Origin: an uncultured bacterium
GTDB taxonomy: Bacteria; Bacteroidota; Bacteroidia; Bacteroidales; Marinifilaceae
Assembly: GCA_905216195.1 (NCBI GenBank)
Contig: CAJMSX010000005.1
Location: forward strand, 29,404-93,403
Length of the DNA: 64,000 nt
Direction of reading: 5' to 3'
Part shown: one piece after another, positions 16,020 through 25,054 of the stretch
Numbering within the stretch: the first letter of the stretch is position 1
Layout: the number at the start of each line of letters is the position of its first letter
Position numbers and translations under genes: made by a program
Notes under the pieces: generated by a model
The model's database searches: none
Told to the model about the DNA's origin: nothing
Seen by the model: the letters and a program-made list of their open reading frames with translations, nothing else

Positions 16020-17522
16020 ATGAGAACTATGAAAAAGACATACAACATAAGCCTGGGAGGACAAATATTTCATTTAGAGGAAGACGCAGGCGACCGATTG
16101 CAATCCTATATCCGTACGCTGGAGAATCACTACTCCCGGGAAGAGGGGGGCAGTGAGATCATGAACGATATCGAGAACCGAATTGCCGAATTATTCCGGG
16201 AGTTTATGCAAGAGCCGAACAAAGACGTGCTTACGCTTAAGGATATCGAACAGGTCATACAGATTATGGGAAGTCCGGACGATATTATCGACGAGGATTA
16301 TACAGAAAACGAAAAACAAAACCGAAGATTATACCGGGACATCGACAACCGGATGCTCGGTGGGGTGGCGGCAGGAATTTCGGCCTACCTGAATGTTTCC
16401 GTCATTGCCATCCGGCTTTGTTTCCTTTTGCTGGTCTTTTTTTACGGATTTACGATATGGGTCTATCTGGTTTTATGGATCATCGTTCCGGCGGCCCTTA
16501 CTTCCAAACAAAAGCTGGAAATGAAAGGAGAAAAGATCAATATCTCCAACATCGAAAAAAATATCCGGGACAGTTTTCAGAAAGTGAAGGAAAACAGCAA
16601 AGCTCAGGAAACGATCCGGAAAACCACCGGTTTTATATCGGAAATTTTAAACGATTTGGGGAACGTGTTGCTGACGATCGGCAAGGTGGTCCTCAGTATC
16701 CTTTCGGTATTTATATTTATAATCGTTATCTTTTTACTGGTCGGTTTAGGTTGTCTGTTTTTCAACATCGATCTCTTTCATTGGGACCTCAACCATCTTT
16801 TTTTCCCTCCCGCTTTTTGGGGCTCCTATCCTTTCCTCTTCAAAGCAGCATTTTTACTGACGGTAATCACTCCTCTGGTCTTGTTATTGTGGCTGACTTC
16901 CAAACAGCTTTTCCGGTTCAAAGCAGACAAAACCATTCCTTTAGCCCTGACCGGACTCTGGATTTTCGGAATTTTTCTTCTCATCTTCACCGGCTTATCG
17001 CAAATCGGTAAAATCGCCGAAACCAACCGGGATATTACTACTACCGAACTTACTCCCATGCAGGACAGTTGTCTCGTCATTCAAACCAATCCCCGTTATT
17101 CGGTAAGCGAAAGCATTTATTACTGGGGGGACCTGGCTTACCGATATGAAAAAGACCGTAAATACCTGCTCAAAGAACCGGAACTAAGGTTCGAAGAAGC
17201 TCAAAGTGACTACCCCGAAATCGTCGTCATCCGGAAAGGAAGAGGATATTCCAGGGATAATGCTTACAAAAATGCAAAAAGCATAGAATATAATTGGAAA
17301 ATACAAAACGACACCCTCTTATTGGATAATTACTTCAGCATCCCCTCCGATAAAAAATGGAAGATGCCCGATGTCAACATCATTATACGTTTACCGGAAA
17401 ATTATCGGGTATTTCTGGACGACAATCTGCTGGACGGCCCTGAATTCACCAACTGGTACGGGTTTCAAGGAACCGGGAAATATTACACTATGAGAGACGG
17501 GCGTCTTCAGATAAAGAAATAA
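16020..17522 (+). CDS. PspC domain-containing membrane protein
   Basis: A 500-residue envelope protein. Residues 1-100 are a soluble N-terminal domain (SLGGQIFHLEEDAGDRLQSY and an IGSPDDI-like helix region). A PspC domain lies at about 105-165 (RRLYRDIDNRMLGGVAAGI, then a two-helix membrane hairpin). Further membrane segments lie at roughly 225-255, 275-295 and 305-335, and the end is a beta-rich soluble part. PspC proteins sense or buffer inner-membrane stress. Translation probably starts at 16020; the ATG at 16029 (MKKTYNISLGG) is a good alternative. It is co-transcribed with padR. Confidence 0.88.
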   Translation: MRTMKKTYNISLGGQIFHLEEDAGDRLQSYIRTLENHYSREEGGSEIMNDIENRIAELFREFMQEPNKDVLTLKDIEQVIQIMGSPDDIIDEDYTENEKQNRRLYRDIDNRMLGGVAAGISAYLNVSVIAIRLCFLLLVFFYGFTIWVYLVLWIIVPAALTSKQKLEMKGEKINISNIEKNIRDSFQKVKENSKAQETIRKTTGFISEILNDLGNVLLTIGKVVLSILSVFIFIIVIFLLVGLGCLFFNIDLFHWDLNHLFFPPAFWGSYPFLFKAAFLLTVITPLVLLLWLTSKQLFRFKADKTIPLALTGLWIFGIFLLIFTGLSQIGKIAETNRDITTTELTPMQDSCLVIQTNPRYSVSESIYYWGDLAYRYEKDRKYLLKEPELRFEEAQSDYPEIVVIRKGRGYSRDNAYKNAKSIEYNWKIQNDTLLLDNYFSIPSDKKWKMPDVNIIIRLPENYRVFLDDNLLDGPEFTNWYGFQGTGKYYTMRDGRLQIKK

Positions 17523-17528
17523 AAAGGG

Positions 17529-17560
17529 ACTGCGGATGTAATTTCCGCAGTTCTTTTTTT
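17529..17560 (+). terminator. Terminator after pspC gene
   Basis: Stem ACTGCGGA/TCCGCAGT with loop TGTAATT and a run of T, directly after the stop codon. Confidence 0.85.
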
Positions 17561-17578
17561 ACCACCGGATGGTGCGGT

Positions 17579-18226
17579 CTATTCATAGGGGGGTAAAAAT
17601 TTCTCATACAAAAAAGAAAGAGTTTTGATGTGAGCGGCTCTTTCTTCTTTGGATGCCTGATCCAAATGCCCGAAAAAATGATGTCCGACCACTTCCATCC
17701 CACAGAAATTAAAAATTCCTTCGTCACTGGTCTTTTTCAGCGCGCTAAGCATACCGATCTGTTCGTAGTAGTTATAGGTTTGACCGAAATTGTTCAGAAT
17801 CAAAACCTTTTTGCCTGTCAGCAATCCCTGCACTTCTCCGCAAGAAGTGATCTCATAAGCAAAGCCTTTTGAAAAAACCCGGTCGATATATCCCTTCATC
17901 AGGGCCGGCATACCGGTCCACCAAATGGGATAAATGAGGGTAATCAAATCCGCTCCCCGGATGTAATCCTGCTCGATCCGAATATCATCGGGTATATCGC
18001 CCCGGTCGATCGCCATTAAATCTTCGGCACTCAGTACCGGATGAAATCCTAAACCATATAAATTCCGGACCAAACCGTTATTTCCGGTATCTTCCGTAAA
18101 CTGAAGAATTTCATCCCGGTAGGCGGCACTCAACGACCTTTCATTCGGATGACAAAAAACAATCAAATGATTGATTCTGGAACAATTCTTCTCTTTAAAC
18201 TTTTCCCAAGCAATCTTCTTTTCCAT
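17579..18226 (-). CDS. NAD(P)H-dependent flavin oxidoreductase (flavodoxin-like fold, NQO/MdaB type)
   Basis: A 215-residue protein. The phosphate-binding loop is VFCHPNERSLSAAYRDEI, the IYPIWWTGMPALMKGYIDRVF segment is the conserved flavin-binding and dimer region of NQO1/KefF-like quinone reductases, and KKVLILNNFGQTY is the second flavin loop. The N-terminus has an extra 18 or so residues before the first strand (INHLIVFC), so the true start may be later. It likely reduces quinones or other electrophiles by two electrons in the cytoplasm. It is convergent with the pspC gene. Confidence 0.85.
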   Translation of the reverse strand: MEKKIAWEKFKEKNCSRINHLIVFCHPNERSLSAAYRDEILQFTEDTGNNGLVRNLYGLGFHPVLSAEDLMAIDRGDIPDDIRIEQDYIRGADLITLIYPIWWTGMPALMKGYIDRVFSKGFAYEITSCGEVQGLLTGKKVLILNNFGQTYNYYEQIGMLSALKKTSDEGIFNFCGMEVVGHHFFGHLDQASKEERAAHIKTLSFLYEKFLPPYE

Positions 18227-18507
18227 AATTCCTTTATTTTATTCTTCTCAAATTAAACGGAGAAAACCGGAGGGAGTTACATTCATTTTTTTCATTGAAT
18301 TGAAACATACGGACTTAGAGCATATGTAAAAAAACATTAAAATATAAAGAAAATTATAATTACAAATATTGGTTTTCAATATATTATAAATCTCACTTCG
18401 GAAAGTTGTTTTTTTTAATCATTTTTTTTCATTAACATTGCTGTCTTAAAAGCGTGTTAGATTCTGAAAAAAGAATTGTGCACAATTAATTAACCAAAAC
18501 AATTAAT

Positions 18508-20052
18508 ATGTCACTGAAAAGGAATATTCTTGATCTAAGAAAAAGAAAAGAAATTGTTCTCCAGGGCGGTGGTGAGGAAGCTATCAAGAAGCAGAATGCT
18601 ATGGGGAAACTGACAGCTCGTGAAAGAATTCAGGGGATTGTCGATGCAGGATCTTTTCATGAATACGACATGTTCGTAGAGCACCAGTCCAAAGATTTTG
18701 ATATGGATAAAAAGGTGCTGCACGGAGATGGGGTGATTATCGGAACCGGTACCATTTACGGAGAACCCGTAGCAGTTTATGCTCAAGACTTTACGGTTGC
18801 GGGAGGTTCGTTGGGCCTGATGCATGCCCGGAAAATCACCAAAATTATGGATCATGCCATTAAAATGCGTATGCCTCTCATTGGCATCAACGACTCGGGA
18901 GGTGCCCGTATACAGGAAGGAGTAGACTCTTTGGCGGGTTATGGCGAAATATTTTTCCGGAATACTATGGCCTCTGGTGTTATCCCTCAGCTATCGATCA
19001 TCCTCGGTCCTTGCGCGGGGGGAGCCGTTTATTCCCCGGCTCTGACGGATTTTGTATTTGTAGTGGATAATATTTCAAAAATGTTCATCACCGGACCGGA
19101 GGTAGTGAAAACGGTACTGGGAGAAGAAGTATCTATGGAAGACCTCGGCGGAGCCCGGGTACATGCAGCTGTAAGCGGTAACGCACATTTTTTCGCTCTC
19201 ACCGAACAGGAATGTTTCGAACAGATAAAGAAACTGTTGACGTTCATTCCCTGGAACAACCAACGTAAAGCTAAAGCTTTTCCCGCCAAACCTCCGAAAC
19301 CGGAATATAAAATCAACAACATTCTGCCGGCTGACCCGACTCAACCGTACGACGTACGGGAAATCATCATGGCCGTAGCGGACGATTCCGATTTTATGGA
19401 AGTACAACAGGATTTTGCTCAGAACATCGTTATCGGCTTCGGACGGATTGACGGAGAAACGGTAGGCTTCGTCGCTAACCAGCCGCTGGTTTTGGCCGGA
19501 GTGCTCGATTGCGACTCAGCGGATAAAGCCGGACGTTTCATCCGTTTCTGCGATGCTTTCAATATTCCCATCGTTACTTTCGAGGATATGCCGGGTTATC
19601 TGCCGGGTGTAGAGCAGGAACATATGGGAGTAATCCGCCACGGAGCTAAGGTATTGTATGCTTATAGCGAAGCTACGGTTCCCAAAATTACCGTCATCCT
19701 GAGAAAAGCCTATGGCGGTGGTTATATTGCCATGAACTCCCGTCATCTGAAGGCGGACTTTATGTTTGCCTGGCCGACGGCAGAAATCGCCGTCATGGGC
19801 CCTGAAGGTGCAGCCAATATCATTTTCAAAAAAGAAATCAAAGAATCCGCACATCCGGAAGAAACCCGGAAACAAAAGGTAGCTGAATACCGCGCAAAAT
19901 TCGCTAACCCCTATGTAGCAGCTTCCAAAGGATATATTGATTCTGTTATCGAACCGGAAGAAACCCGTATGTTGCTCAAACATTCCATCGAAGTATCCAG
20001 TAACAAATCGGTTATGGTTCCTAACAAAAAACATGGTATTCCGCCGTTTTAG
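18508..20052 (+). CDS. mmdA: Methylmalonyl-CoA decarboxylase alpha subunit / acyl-CoA carboxyltransferase
   Basis: A 514-residue carboxyltransferase of the biotin-dependent acyl-CoA carboxylase beta type. Visible are the N-domain oxyanion region GINDSGGARIQEGVDSLAGYGEIF and LGPCAGGAVYSPAL, and the C-domain block VTFEDMPGYLPGVEQEHMGVIRHGAK followed by AYGGGYIAMNSR. It moves CO2 between methylmalonyl-CoA or propionyl-CoA and biotin, a step of the succinate-propionate pathway typical of Bacteroidales. The biotin carrier gene follows 21 bases later. The membrane decarboxylase subunits (OadB/MmdB, OadG/MmdD) are not in this window. Confidence 0.92.
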   Translation: MSLKRNILDLRKRKEIVLQGGGEEAIKKQNAMGKLTARERIQGIVDAGSFHEYDMFVEHQSKDFDMDKKVLHGDGVIIGTGTIYGEPVAVYAQDFTVAGGSLGLMHARKITKIMDHAIKMRMPLIGINDSGGARIQEGVDSLAGYGEIFFRNTMASGVIPQLSIILGPCAGGAVYSPALTDFVFVVDNISKMFITGPEVVKTVLGEEVSMEDLGGARVHAAVSGNAHFFALTEQECFEQIKKLLTFIPWNNQRKAKAFPAKPPKPEYKINNILPADPTQPYDVREIIMAVADDSDFMEVQQDFAQNIVIGFGRIDGETVGFVANQPLVLAGVLDCDSADKAGRFIRFCDAFNIPIVTFEDMPGYLPGVEQEHMGVIRHGAKVLYAYSEATVPKITVILRKAYGGGYIAMNSRHLKADFMFAWPTAEIAVMGPEGAANIIFKKEIKESAHPEETRKQKVAEYRAKFANPYVAASKGYIDSVIEPEETRMLLKHSIEVSSNKSVMVPNKKHGIPPF

Positions 20053-20073
20053 CAGAAAGGAGATAATAACATC

Positions 20074-20388
20074 ATGGCAAATACAAAATACGATAAACTA
20101 CAAATTGACGGAGCAGAGTATAAAACTACTTTTTCACAAAAGTGGATCAACCGGAAAAAATGGGTGGAGCCCAATCCGAATATGATTGAAGCTTACATTC
20201 CGGGAACGATTCTCCACGTCAATGTTAAAGAAGGACAGGAGGTGCAAGCAGACGAAGTGCTGCTTATCCTTCAGGCGATGAAAATGGACAATAAAATCAC
20301 CGCTCCCTATGCAGCCAAAATAAAAAAAATCAATGTCGCTAAAGGGGAAAAAGTTCCCAAAGGGGCGATTATGATTGAACTGGAATAA
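20074..20388 (+). CDS. mmdC: Biotin carboxyl carrier protein (biotin/lipoyl attachment domain)
   Basis: A 104-residue protein. Residues 37-104 form a biotinyl domain with the AMKM motif at 68-71, so Lys70 carries biotin. The first 36 residues are a short polar arm, and the long Pro/Ala-rich linker found in many decarboxylase carriers is missing. It should carry carboxybiotin for the MmdA carboxyltransferase just upstream. The pair ends in a terminator, so the two genes form a complete unit. Confidence 0.92.
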   Translation: MANTKYDKLQIDGAEYKTTFSQKWINRKKWVEPNPNMIEAYIPGTILHVNVKEGQEVQADEVLLILQAMKMDNKITAPYAAKIKKINVAKGEKVPKGAIMIELE

Positions 20389-20393
20389 TCCTT

Positions 20394-20417
20394 AAAGGCC
20401 GTCGCTTGACGGCCTTT
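20394..20417 (+). terminator. Terminator-like hairpin after biotin carrier gene
   Basis: Perfect 10-base stem AAAGGCCGTC/GACGGCCTTT with loop GCTT. The downstream tract is only weakly T-rich. Confidence 0.7.
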
Positions 20418-20446
20418 AGCCTTTAAATTACCTAAATTTAACACCT

Positions 20447-21364
20447 ATGAGTTTCTTTGTTGCTAAAAACATCACTAAAAACTATGCGAATCACCGGGCG
20501 CTGGACGATGTCTCTATCGATATCCCGGAGGGCTCCATTTATGGATTATTGGGCCCCAACGGTGCGGGAAAGACGTCCCTCATCCGGATCATCACCCAGA
20601 TTACCGGTCCCGACTCGGGAGAATTGTTTTTTAAAGATAAAAAACTGGAACCCGCAGACATGAGTCGTATCGGTTATTTACCCGAAGAACGGGGGCTTTA
20701 TAAAAAAATGAAGGTGGGAGAACAAGCTGTCTACCTGGCTCGTTTGAAAGGACTGAGCCGAAACGATGCCGTAAAACAACTGAAAGAATGGTTCGAAAAA
20801 TTCGAGATTCAAGGTTGGTGGGATAAAAAAGTGGAAGAACTTTCCAAAGGTATGGCTCAAAAAGTACAATTTATTACCACGGTTCTTCACCAACCCGAAA
20901 TGTTGATTTTCGATGAACCCTTCAGCGGCTTCGATCCGATCAATGTAGAATTATTAAAAAAAGAAATACTCGACCTTCGGAAGAAAGGAACTACGATTAT
21001 TTTTTCTACCCATAATATGAGTTCGGTAGAAGAAATATGCAGCCACATTTCCCTGATCAATAAATCCCGTAAAATTGTAGAAGGTCCTATCAATGATATC
21101 CGGGAAAAATACGCCAATAATTCCTATCAGATCAGCATCAAGTATAACCCGGAATTCCGCCCCGCCGAAATAATCGGCAAGGATTTCGAAATACTTTCGG
21201 AAAAAACAGAAGGAAGCCGCCAGGATATTATTTTACAAAAAATAAACGAAACGCCTACGAACGCTTTACTTTCGCGGTTTATCGGCAAAGCGGATATCCT
21301 CGCCTACCAGAAAGTCATTCCCAGTATGCACGATATCTTCATCAAATTAGTAAAAGAACAATAA
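20447..21364 (+). CDS. ABC transporter ATP-binding protein (NatA-like)
   Basis: A 305-residue ATPase. Walker A is GPNGAGKTS at 36-44, the signature is LSKGMAQKVQF near 133, and Walker B with catalytic Glu is MLIFDEPFSGFDP. The C-terminal 90 residues are an extra domain as in NatA/drug-export ATPases with ABC-2 permeases. The permease gene starts 16 bases downstream, which fixes it as the motor of that exporter. Substrate unknown; Na+ or lipophilic compounds are the usual guesses. Confidence 0.93.
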   Translation: MSFFVAKNITKNYANHRALDDVSIDIPEGSIYGLLGPNGAGKTSLIRIITQITGPDSGELFFKDKKLEPADMSRIGYLPEERGLYKKMKVGEQAVYLARLKGLSRNDAVKQLKEWFEKFEIQGWWDKKVEELSKGMAQKVQFITTVLHQPEMLIFDEPFSGFDPINVELLKKEILDLRKKGTTIIFSTHNMSSVEEICSHISLINKSRKIVEGPINDIREKYANNSYQISIKYNPEFRPAEIIGKDFEILSEKTEGSRQDIILQKINETPTNALLSRFIGKADILAYQKVIPSMHDIFIKLVKEQ

Positions 21365-21380
21365 ATCGACATCTCCCTGT

Positions 21381-22715
21381 ATGAACAAGATATTTATCAT
21401 TATCAGCCGTGAATTTACGACCCGGGTAAAGAAAAAATCTTTCCTGATCACCACGATTGTCGTCCCCATCCTTTTTGTGGCTTTTTATGCTTTCCTGATG
21501 TGGATGATGATGAAAAAAGACACACAAGAACGGCAAATCGCCGTTGTGAACGCCTCTGCTATAGAGAGCCCGCTGAGCAAGATCAACAATACGAATTTCC
21601 TGTATGTGACCGATTCGGTTTCCCAAGAGCAAGCGGCCGACTACTTACGGAAAAACGATTACTATGCCATTCTCTGGATTCCCGGAGATGTGATGGAAAA
21701 TGCGGATATTACCATAAACTCTTTTTCCCAGATTCCTCCGGAACTCGAAGGAGACATCCGTTCCCAGTTACGCAACAGAATCGAAACCATCAAGAAAGAA
21801 AGCGTTATTGCCGAGACCAACCTTCCCGATCTGGAAGAAAAACTCGCAGCCACCAAGACTCCGGTGAGAATACGGACGTTGAAAATCAGTGAAACCGGAG
21901 AAGTGAAAGAAAGCTCTTCCGCCATTTCCTCCATTATCGGCCTTGTAGCGGGAATGGCCATCTATATGTTTATTTTCCTCTATGCCGCTCAGGTAATGAA
22001 GGGAGTAATCGAAGAAAAAACCAACCGCATCATTGAAGTGCTGATTTCCTCGGTAAAACCGTTCCAATTCCTGCTCGGTAAAATCATCGGGGTAGCTTCG
22101 GTCGGACTGGTGCAATTCCTGATTTGGGTAGTGATCGGGCTTTTGTCGATCACCGCTTTGCAAAGTGCTTTCATGCCGAATATCGATATGGAAACCCTTC
22201 GGAGTTCCACCGATTTGGCTACCATAGCCCAAGCCAACGATCTCAATATCGATCAGCTCGAAATCGTGCAAAGCGTAGCCAAAACCATAGATCCTGCCTT
22301 TATCTTCAGCTTTTTAGCTGCTTTTATTTTCTTCTTTTTGGGAGGATATCTCTTATACGCTTCCATGTTTGCAGCCATCGGCGCTGCCGTGGACAACGAA
22401 ACCGATTCCCAGCAATTCATGACTCCGCTGACGATTATCCTGATCGCTGCTCTTTATATCGGCATCGCCGCTATGCGCAATCCGGAAACCCCGATCGTCT
22501 TCTGGGCTTCTTTCATCCCTTTCAGTTCTCCGGTCGTTATGCTCGTCCGCATGGCATTCGGAGTACCCACCTGGGAATTACTGCTTTCGGCCGCTCTTCT
22601 GATCATTGCTTTTATATTCTTTACCTGGTTGTCGGCCAAGATATATCGGGTAGGTATTCTGATGTACGGAAAGAAACCGAGCTGGAAAGAGTTGTATAAA
22701 TGGTTGAGGTATTAA
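21381..22715 (+). CDS. ABC-2 type permease (NatB-like)
   Basis: A 444-residue membrane protein with one segment at residues 22-43, a large extracytoplasmic domain to about 180, and five more hydrophobic segments in the C-terminal half. The cytoplasmic coupling motif KGVIEEKTNRIIEVLISSVKPFQFLLGKIIGV is the conserved EExxxRxxE-like region of NatB permeases (given here only as key block around EEKTNRIIEVLISS). It pairs with the ATPase just upstream. The two genes close with a terminator and appear to be a two-gene operon. Confidence 0.9.
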   Translation: MNKIFIIISREFTTRVKKKSFLITTIVVPILFVAFYAFLMWMMMKKDTQERQIAVVNASAIESPLSKINNTNFLYVTDSVSQEQAADYLRKNDYYAILWIPGDVMENADITINSFSQIPPELEGDIRSQLRNRIETIKKESVIAETNLPDLEEKLAATKTPVRIRTLKISETGEVKESSSAISSIIGLVAGMAIYMFIFLYAAQVMKGVIEEKTNRIIEVLISSVKPFQFLLGKIIGVASVGLVQFLIWVVIGLLSITALQSAFMPNIDMETLRSSTDLATIAQANDLNIDQLEIVQSVAKTIDPAFIFSFLAAFIFFFLGGYLLYASMFAAIGAAVDNETDSQQFMTPLTIILIAALYIGIAAMRNPETPIVFWASFIPFSSPVVMLVRMAFGVPTWELLLSAALLIIAFIFFTWLSAKIYRVGILMYGKKPSWKELYKWLRY

Positions 22716-22719
22716 AAAA

Positions 22720-22741
22720 AGCGGCTCAAGCCGCTTTTTTT
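22720..22741. terminator. Bidirectional terminator between ABC permease and DPP4-like gene
   Basis: Stem AGCGGC/GCCGCT with loop TCAA, flanked by A and T runs on either side, so it works in both directions between converging genes. Confidence 0.85.
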
Positions 22742-24977
22742 ATTCCCATTCCGGAACCGGCTGATTCAGCAAATGCTTTACAAAAAAATCATGTATCCGA
22801 TGCATTTCATATTTTCCTCCCAAACTATGTCCCCGGTTCGGCAAATACAACTGTTCAAAATTCTTATTGGCTTTGACCAATGCATCCACCACCTGCAAGG
22901 TCGAAGCGGGATCTACATTATCGTCCAGTTCGCCGTTAATGAGCAGTAACTTCCCTTTTAAGCGCCAGGCATTGTCGACATTGGAAGAAGCGCTATAAGA
23001 TTCGTCAAGAGGATAACCCATCCATTGTTCATTCCACCACACTTTGTCCATCCGGTTATCGTGACAACCACATAAAGCCACGGCCACTTTATAAAAATCA
23101 TTATGGAACAACAAAGCCGCCAGCGCATTTTGACCGCCGGCCGACCAACCGTAAATTCCCACCCGGCTGAGGTCCATATACGGGTATTTCCGGGCTGCAG
23201 CTTTCATCCAGGCAATCCGATCCGGGAAACCCGCATCTTTCAGGTTTTTCCAGCATACGTCGTGAAATGCCTTGGACCGGTTCGCTGTCCCCATCCCGTC
23301 AATCATGACCACGATAAATCCCAGATCGCTCAGACGGGAAGCCAGATGATGGTAGGCCTTAAAATCCTTATCGACATGAGAATCGTGAGGACCTGCATAA
23401 ATCATCTCCACCACGGGATAAGCACAGGAAGGGTCAAAATGAGAAGGACGCAGGATATTTCCCCATATATCCGTCTTGCCATCCCGGCCTTTGGCACAGA
23501 ACACTTCAGGCATTTGCCAGCCTGTCGCCACCAGATCTCCTATATCGCTTTTTTCCAGTTCCGTCACCACTTTCCCGTCGGGGAGCTGTTTTAACACACT
23601 GATATGTGGCTGATCGGGCCGGGAATATACATCCGTAAAATATTTCCGGTCTTTGGAAAAACTGACCCGATGGTTCCCGTTTTCAGGAGTCAGGTCTTTA
23701 AAACCGGTACCGTCGATATTTATACGGCAATAATGAATATGATAAGGATCTTCTCCCGGCACAAAACCGGAAGCAGTAAACCAAACGACACCGTTTTTTT
23801 CGTCTACTTCATCTACATCCCGTACCACCCATTCTCCTTTCGTCACCTGATTGATTACCTTCCCGGTCGTACCGTCGATCCGGTATAAATGACGCCAACC
23901 GTCTCTTTCGGATACCCAAAGCAATTCCTTCCCATCCTTTAAATCATAACGAAAATTTCGCCCATAATGGATAAAAGTGGGCGACTGCTCATCGATTAAA
24001 GCTCGGATTTTCCCGGTTTCAGCATCTACTTCGGCTACAACATAACGCTGATGTCCCCTTTGGTTGAATTCGAAAGTAAACGCCCTGCTATCGGATCTCC
24101 AGCCGGTCAGATGGAGGTAAAACTGATTCTCAAAAGGAAAGGTTTCCAAAGAAATCTGCTTCATATCGTTCAGATCGAACAAAGCCGGCAGGTAGACCGG
24201 TAACACATCTCCCGGTTTAGCATAGTCCCGCCATTGTAAAATAGGCTGTTTCTGACTTTCCGGACTCGATTCGATCAAAGGAATACGGCGTTCGGGAATA
24301 TCCCGGACTTTAATAACAGCCAATTTTTTAGAATCGGGAGACCATATCATGTCCGAAGTATAATAGAAATCTTTTATTCCGTCCCGGCTTAAGGCATACT
24401 CTTTATTATCTTTCAGATGGCGGACATAAATATTATTATCCTGATTATAAGCTTCCCACTGTTTATCGGGAGAAACTACCCGTCTCAAGGTCCGTCCGTC
24501 TTCTCTCCGGTTCCGGTTTCTTTCACGCTTTTCTACAGCACCTTTATCCGTCAGTTTTCCGTTTTTGACGACATACAGCCATGTTCTGCCGTCAAAGGCA
24601 AATTCGAATTCCTTCGTCCCTTGTGTATAATTCAAACGGGTAAAAGGTAACCTATCGGCTTTTATCGCTTTTCCGGTTGCCTTTGCCAAAGCTTTCGCCA
24701 ATTTGGAAGCATCAAATGCCGGTACTTTTTTCCCATTTTCGGCATTTACCAAATAAAAAACGTCTCCTTCTTTTTCATGGTTCAGGTACCAAAAATAATG
24801 AGTCTCCCCGATCCAATTCGGAGAGATGCCCCTGCCATATACCAAATCGGAAATCTTGGCCAACGTATCTATACGCTGATAATCGGCCCGGGTCACTTGT
24901 TGGGCCAGGGCGCCAAAGCCCATCCAGGTCATCAAGGCGGACCAAATGTACAGTTTCAATCTATTTTTCCTTTGCAT
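22740..24977 (-). CDS. S9 family prolyl dipeptidyl peptidase (DPP IV-like)
   Basis: A 745-residue exported serine peptidase. Residues 1-26 form a signal peptide ending in ALAQ. A beta-propeller N-terminal domain (DPPIV_N) spans about 100-450, with repeated strands such as SPDKQWEAY and WSPDSKKLAVI. The alpha/beta hydrolase domain carries the nucleophile in YGWSAGGQN near residue 611, Asp in GELDDNVDP near 685 and His in NRGHSLGG near 716. DPP IV enzymes of Bacteroidales cut Xaa-Pro dipeptides from peptides in the periplasm. It is a single gene, convergent with the ABC unit. Confidence 0.93.
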   Translation of the reverse strand: MQRKNRLKLYIWSALMTWMGFGALAQQVTRADYQRIDTLAKISDLVYGRGISPNWIGETHYFWYLNHEKEGDVFYLVNAENGKKVPAFDASKLAKALAKATGKAIKADRLPFTRLNYTQGTKEFEFAFDGRTWLYVVKNGKLTDKGAVEKRERNRNRREDGRTLRRVVSPDKQWEAYNQDNNIYVRHLKDNKEYALSRDGIKDFYYTSDMIWSPDSKKLAVIKVRDIPERRIPLIESSPESQKQPILQWRDYAKPGDVLPVYLPALFDLNDMKQISLETFPFENQFYLHLTGWRSDSRAFTFEFNQRGHQRYVVAEVDAETGKIRALIDEQSPTFIHYGRNFRYDLKDGKELLWVSERDGWRHLYRIDGTTGKVINQVTKGEWVVRDVDEVDEKNGVVWFTASGFVPGEDPYHIHYCRINIDGTGFKDLTPENGNHRVSFSKDRKYFTDVYSRPDQPHISVLKQLPDGKVVTELEKSDIGDLVATGWQMPEVFCAKGRDGKTDIWGNILRPSHFDPSCAYPVVEMIYAGPHDSHVDKDFKAYHHLASRLSDLGFIVVMIDGMGTANRSKAFHDVCWKNLKDAGFPDRIAWMKAAARKYPYMDLSRVGIYGWSAGGQNALAALLFHNDFYKVAVALCGCHDNRMDKVWWNEQWMGYPLDESYSASSNVDNAWRLKGKLLLINGELDDNVDPASTLQVVDALVKANKNFEQLYLPNRGHSLGGKYEMHRIHDFFVKHLLNQPVPEWE

Positions 24978-25026
24978 AAATTTTCAGTTTAGGTATTTCG
25001 ATGAACTAGGCTAGAGTTTTGTAAAA

Positions 25027-25050
25027 AAAAGCCGCTAAACAGCGGCTTTT
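25027..25050 (-). terminator. Terminator after the DUF1015 gene
   Basis: Stem AAAAGCCGCT/AGCGGCTTTT with loop AAAC, symmetrical in A/T tails, just after the DUF1015 stop codon on the minus strand. Confidence 0.85.
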
Positions 25051-25054
25051 TCAT

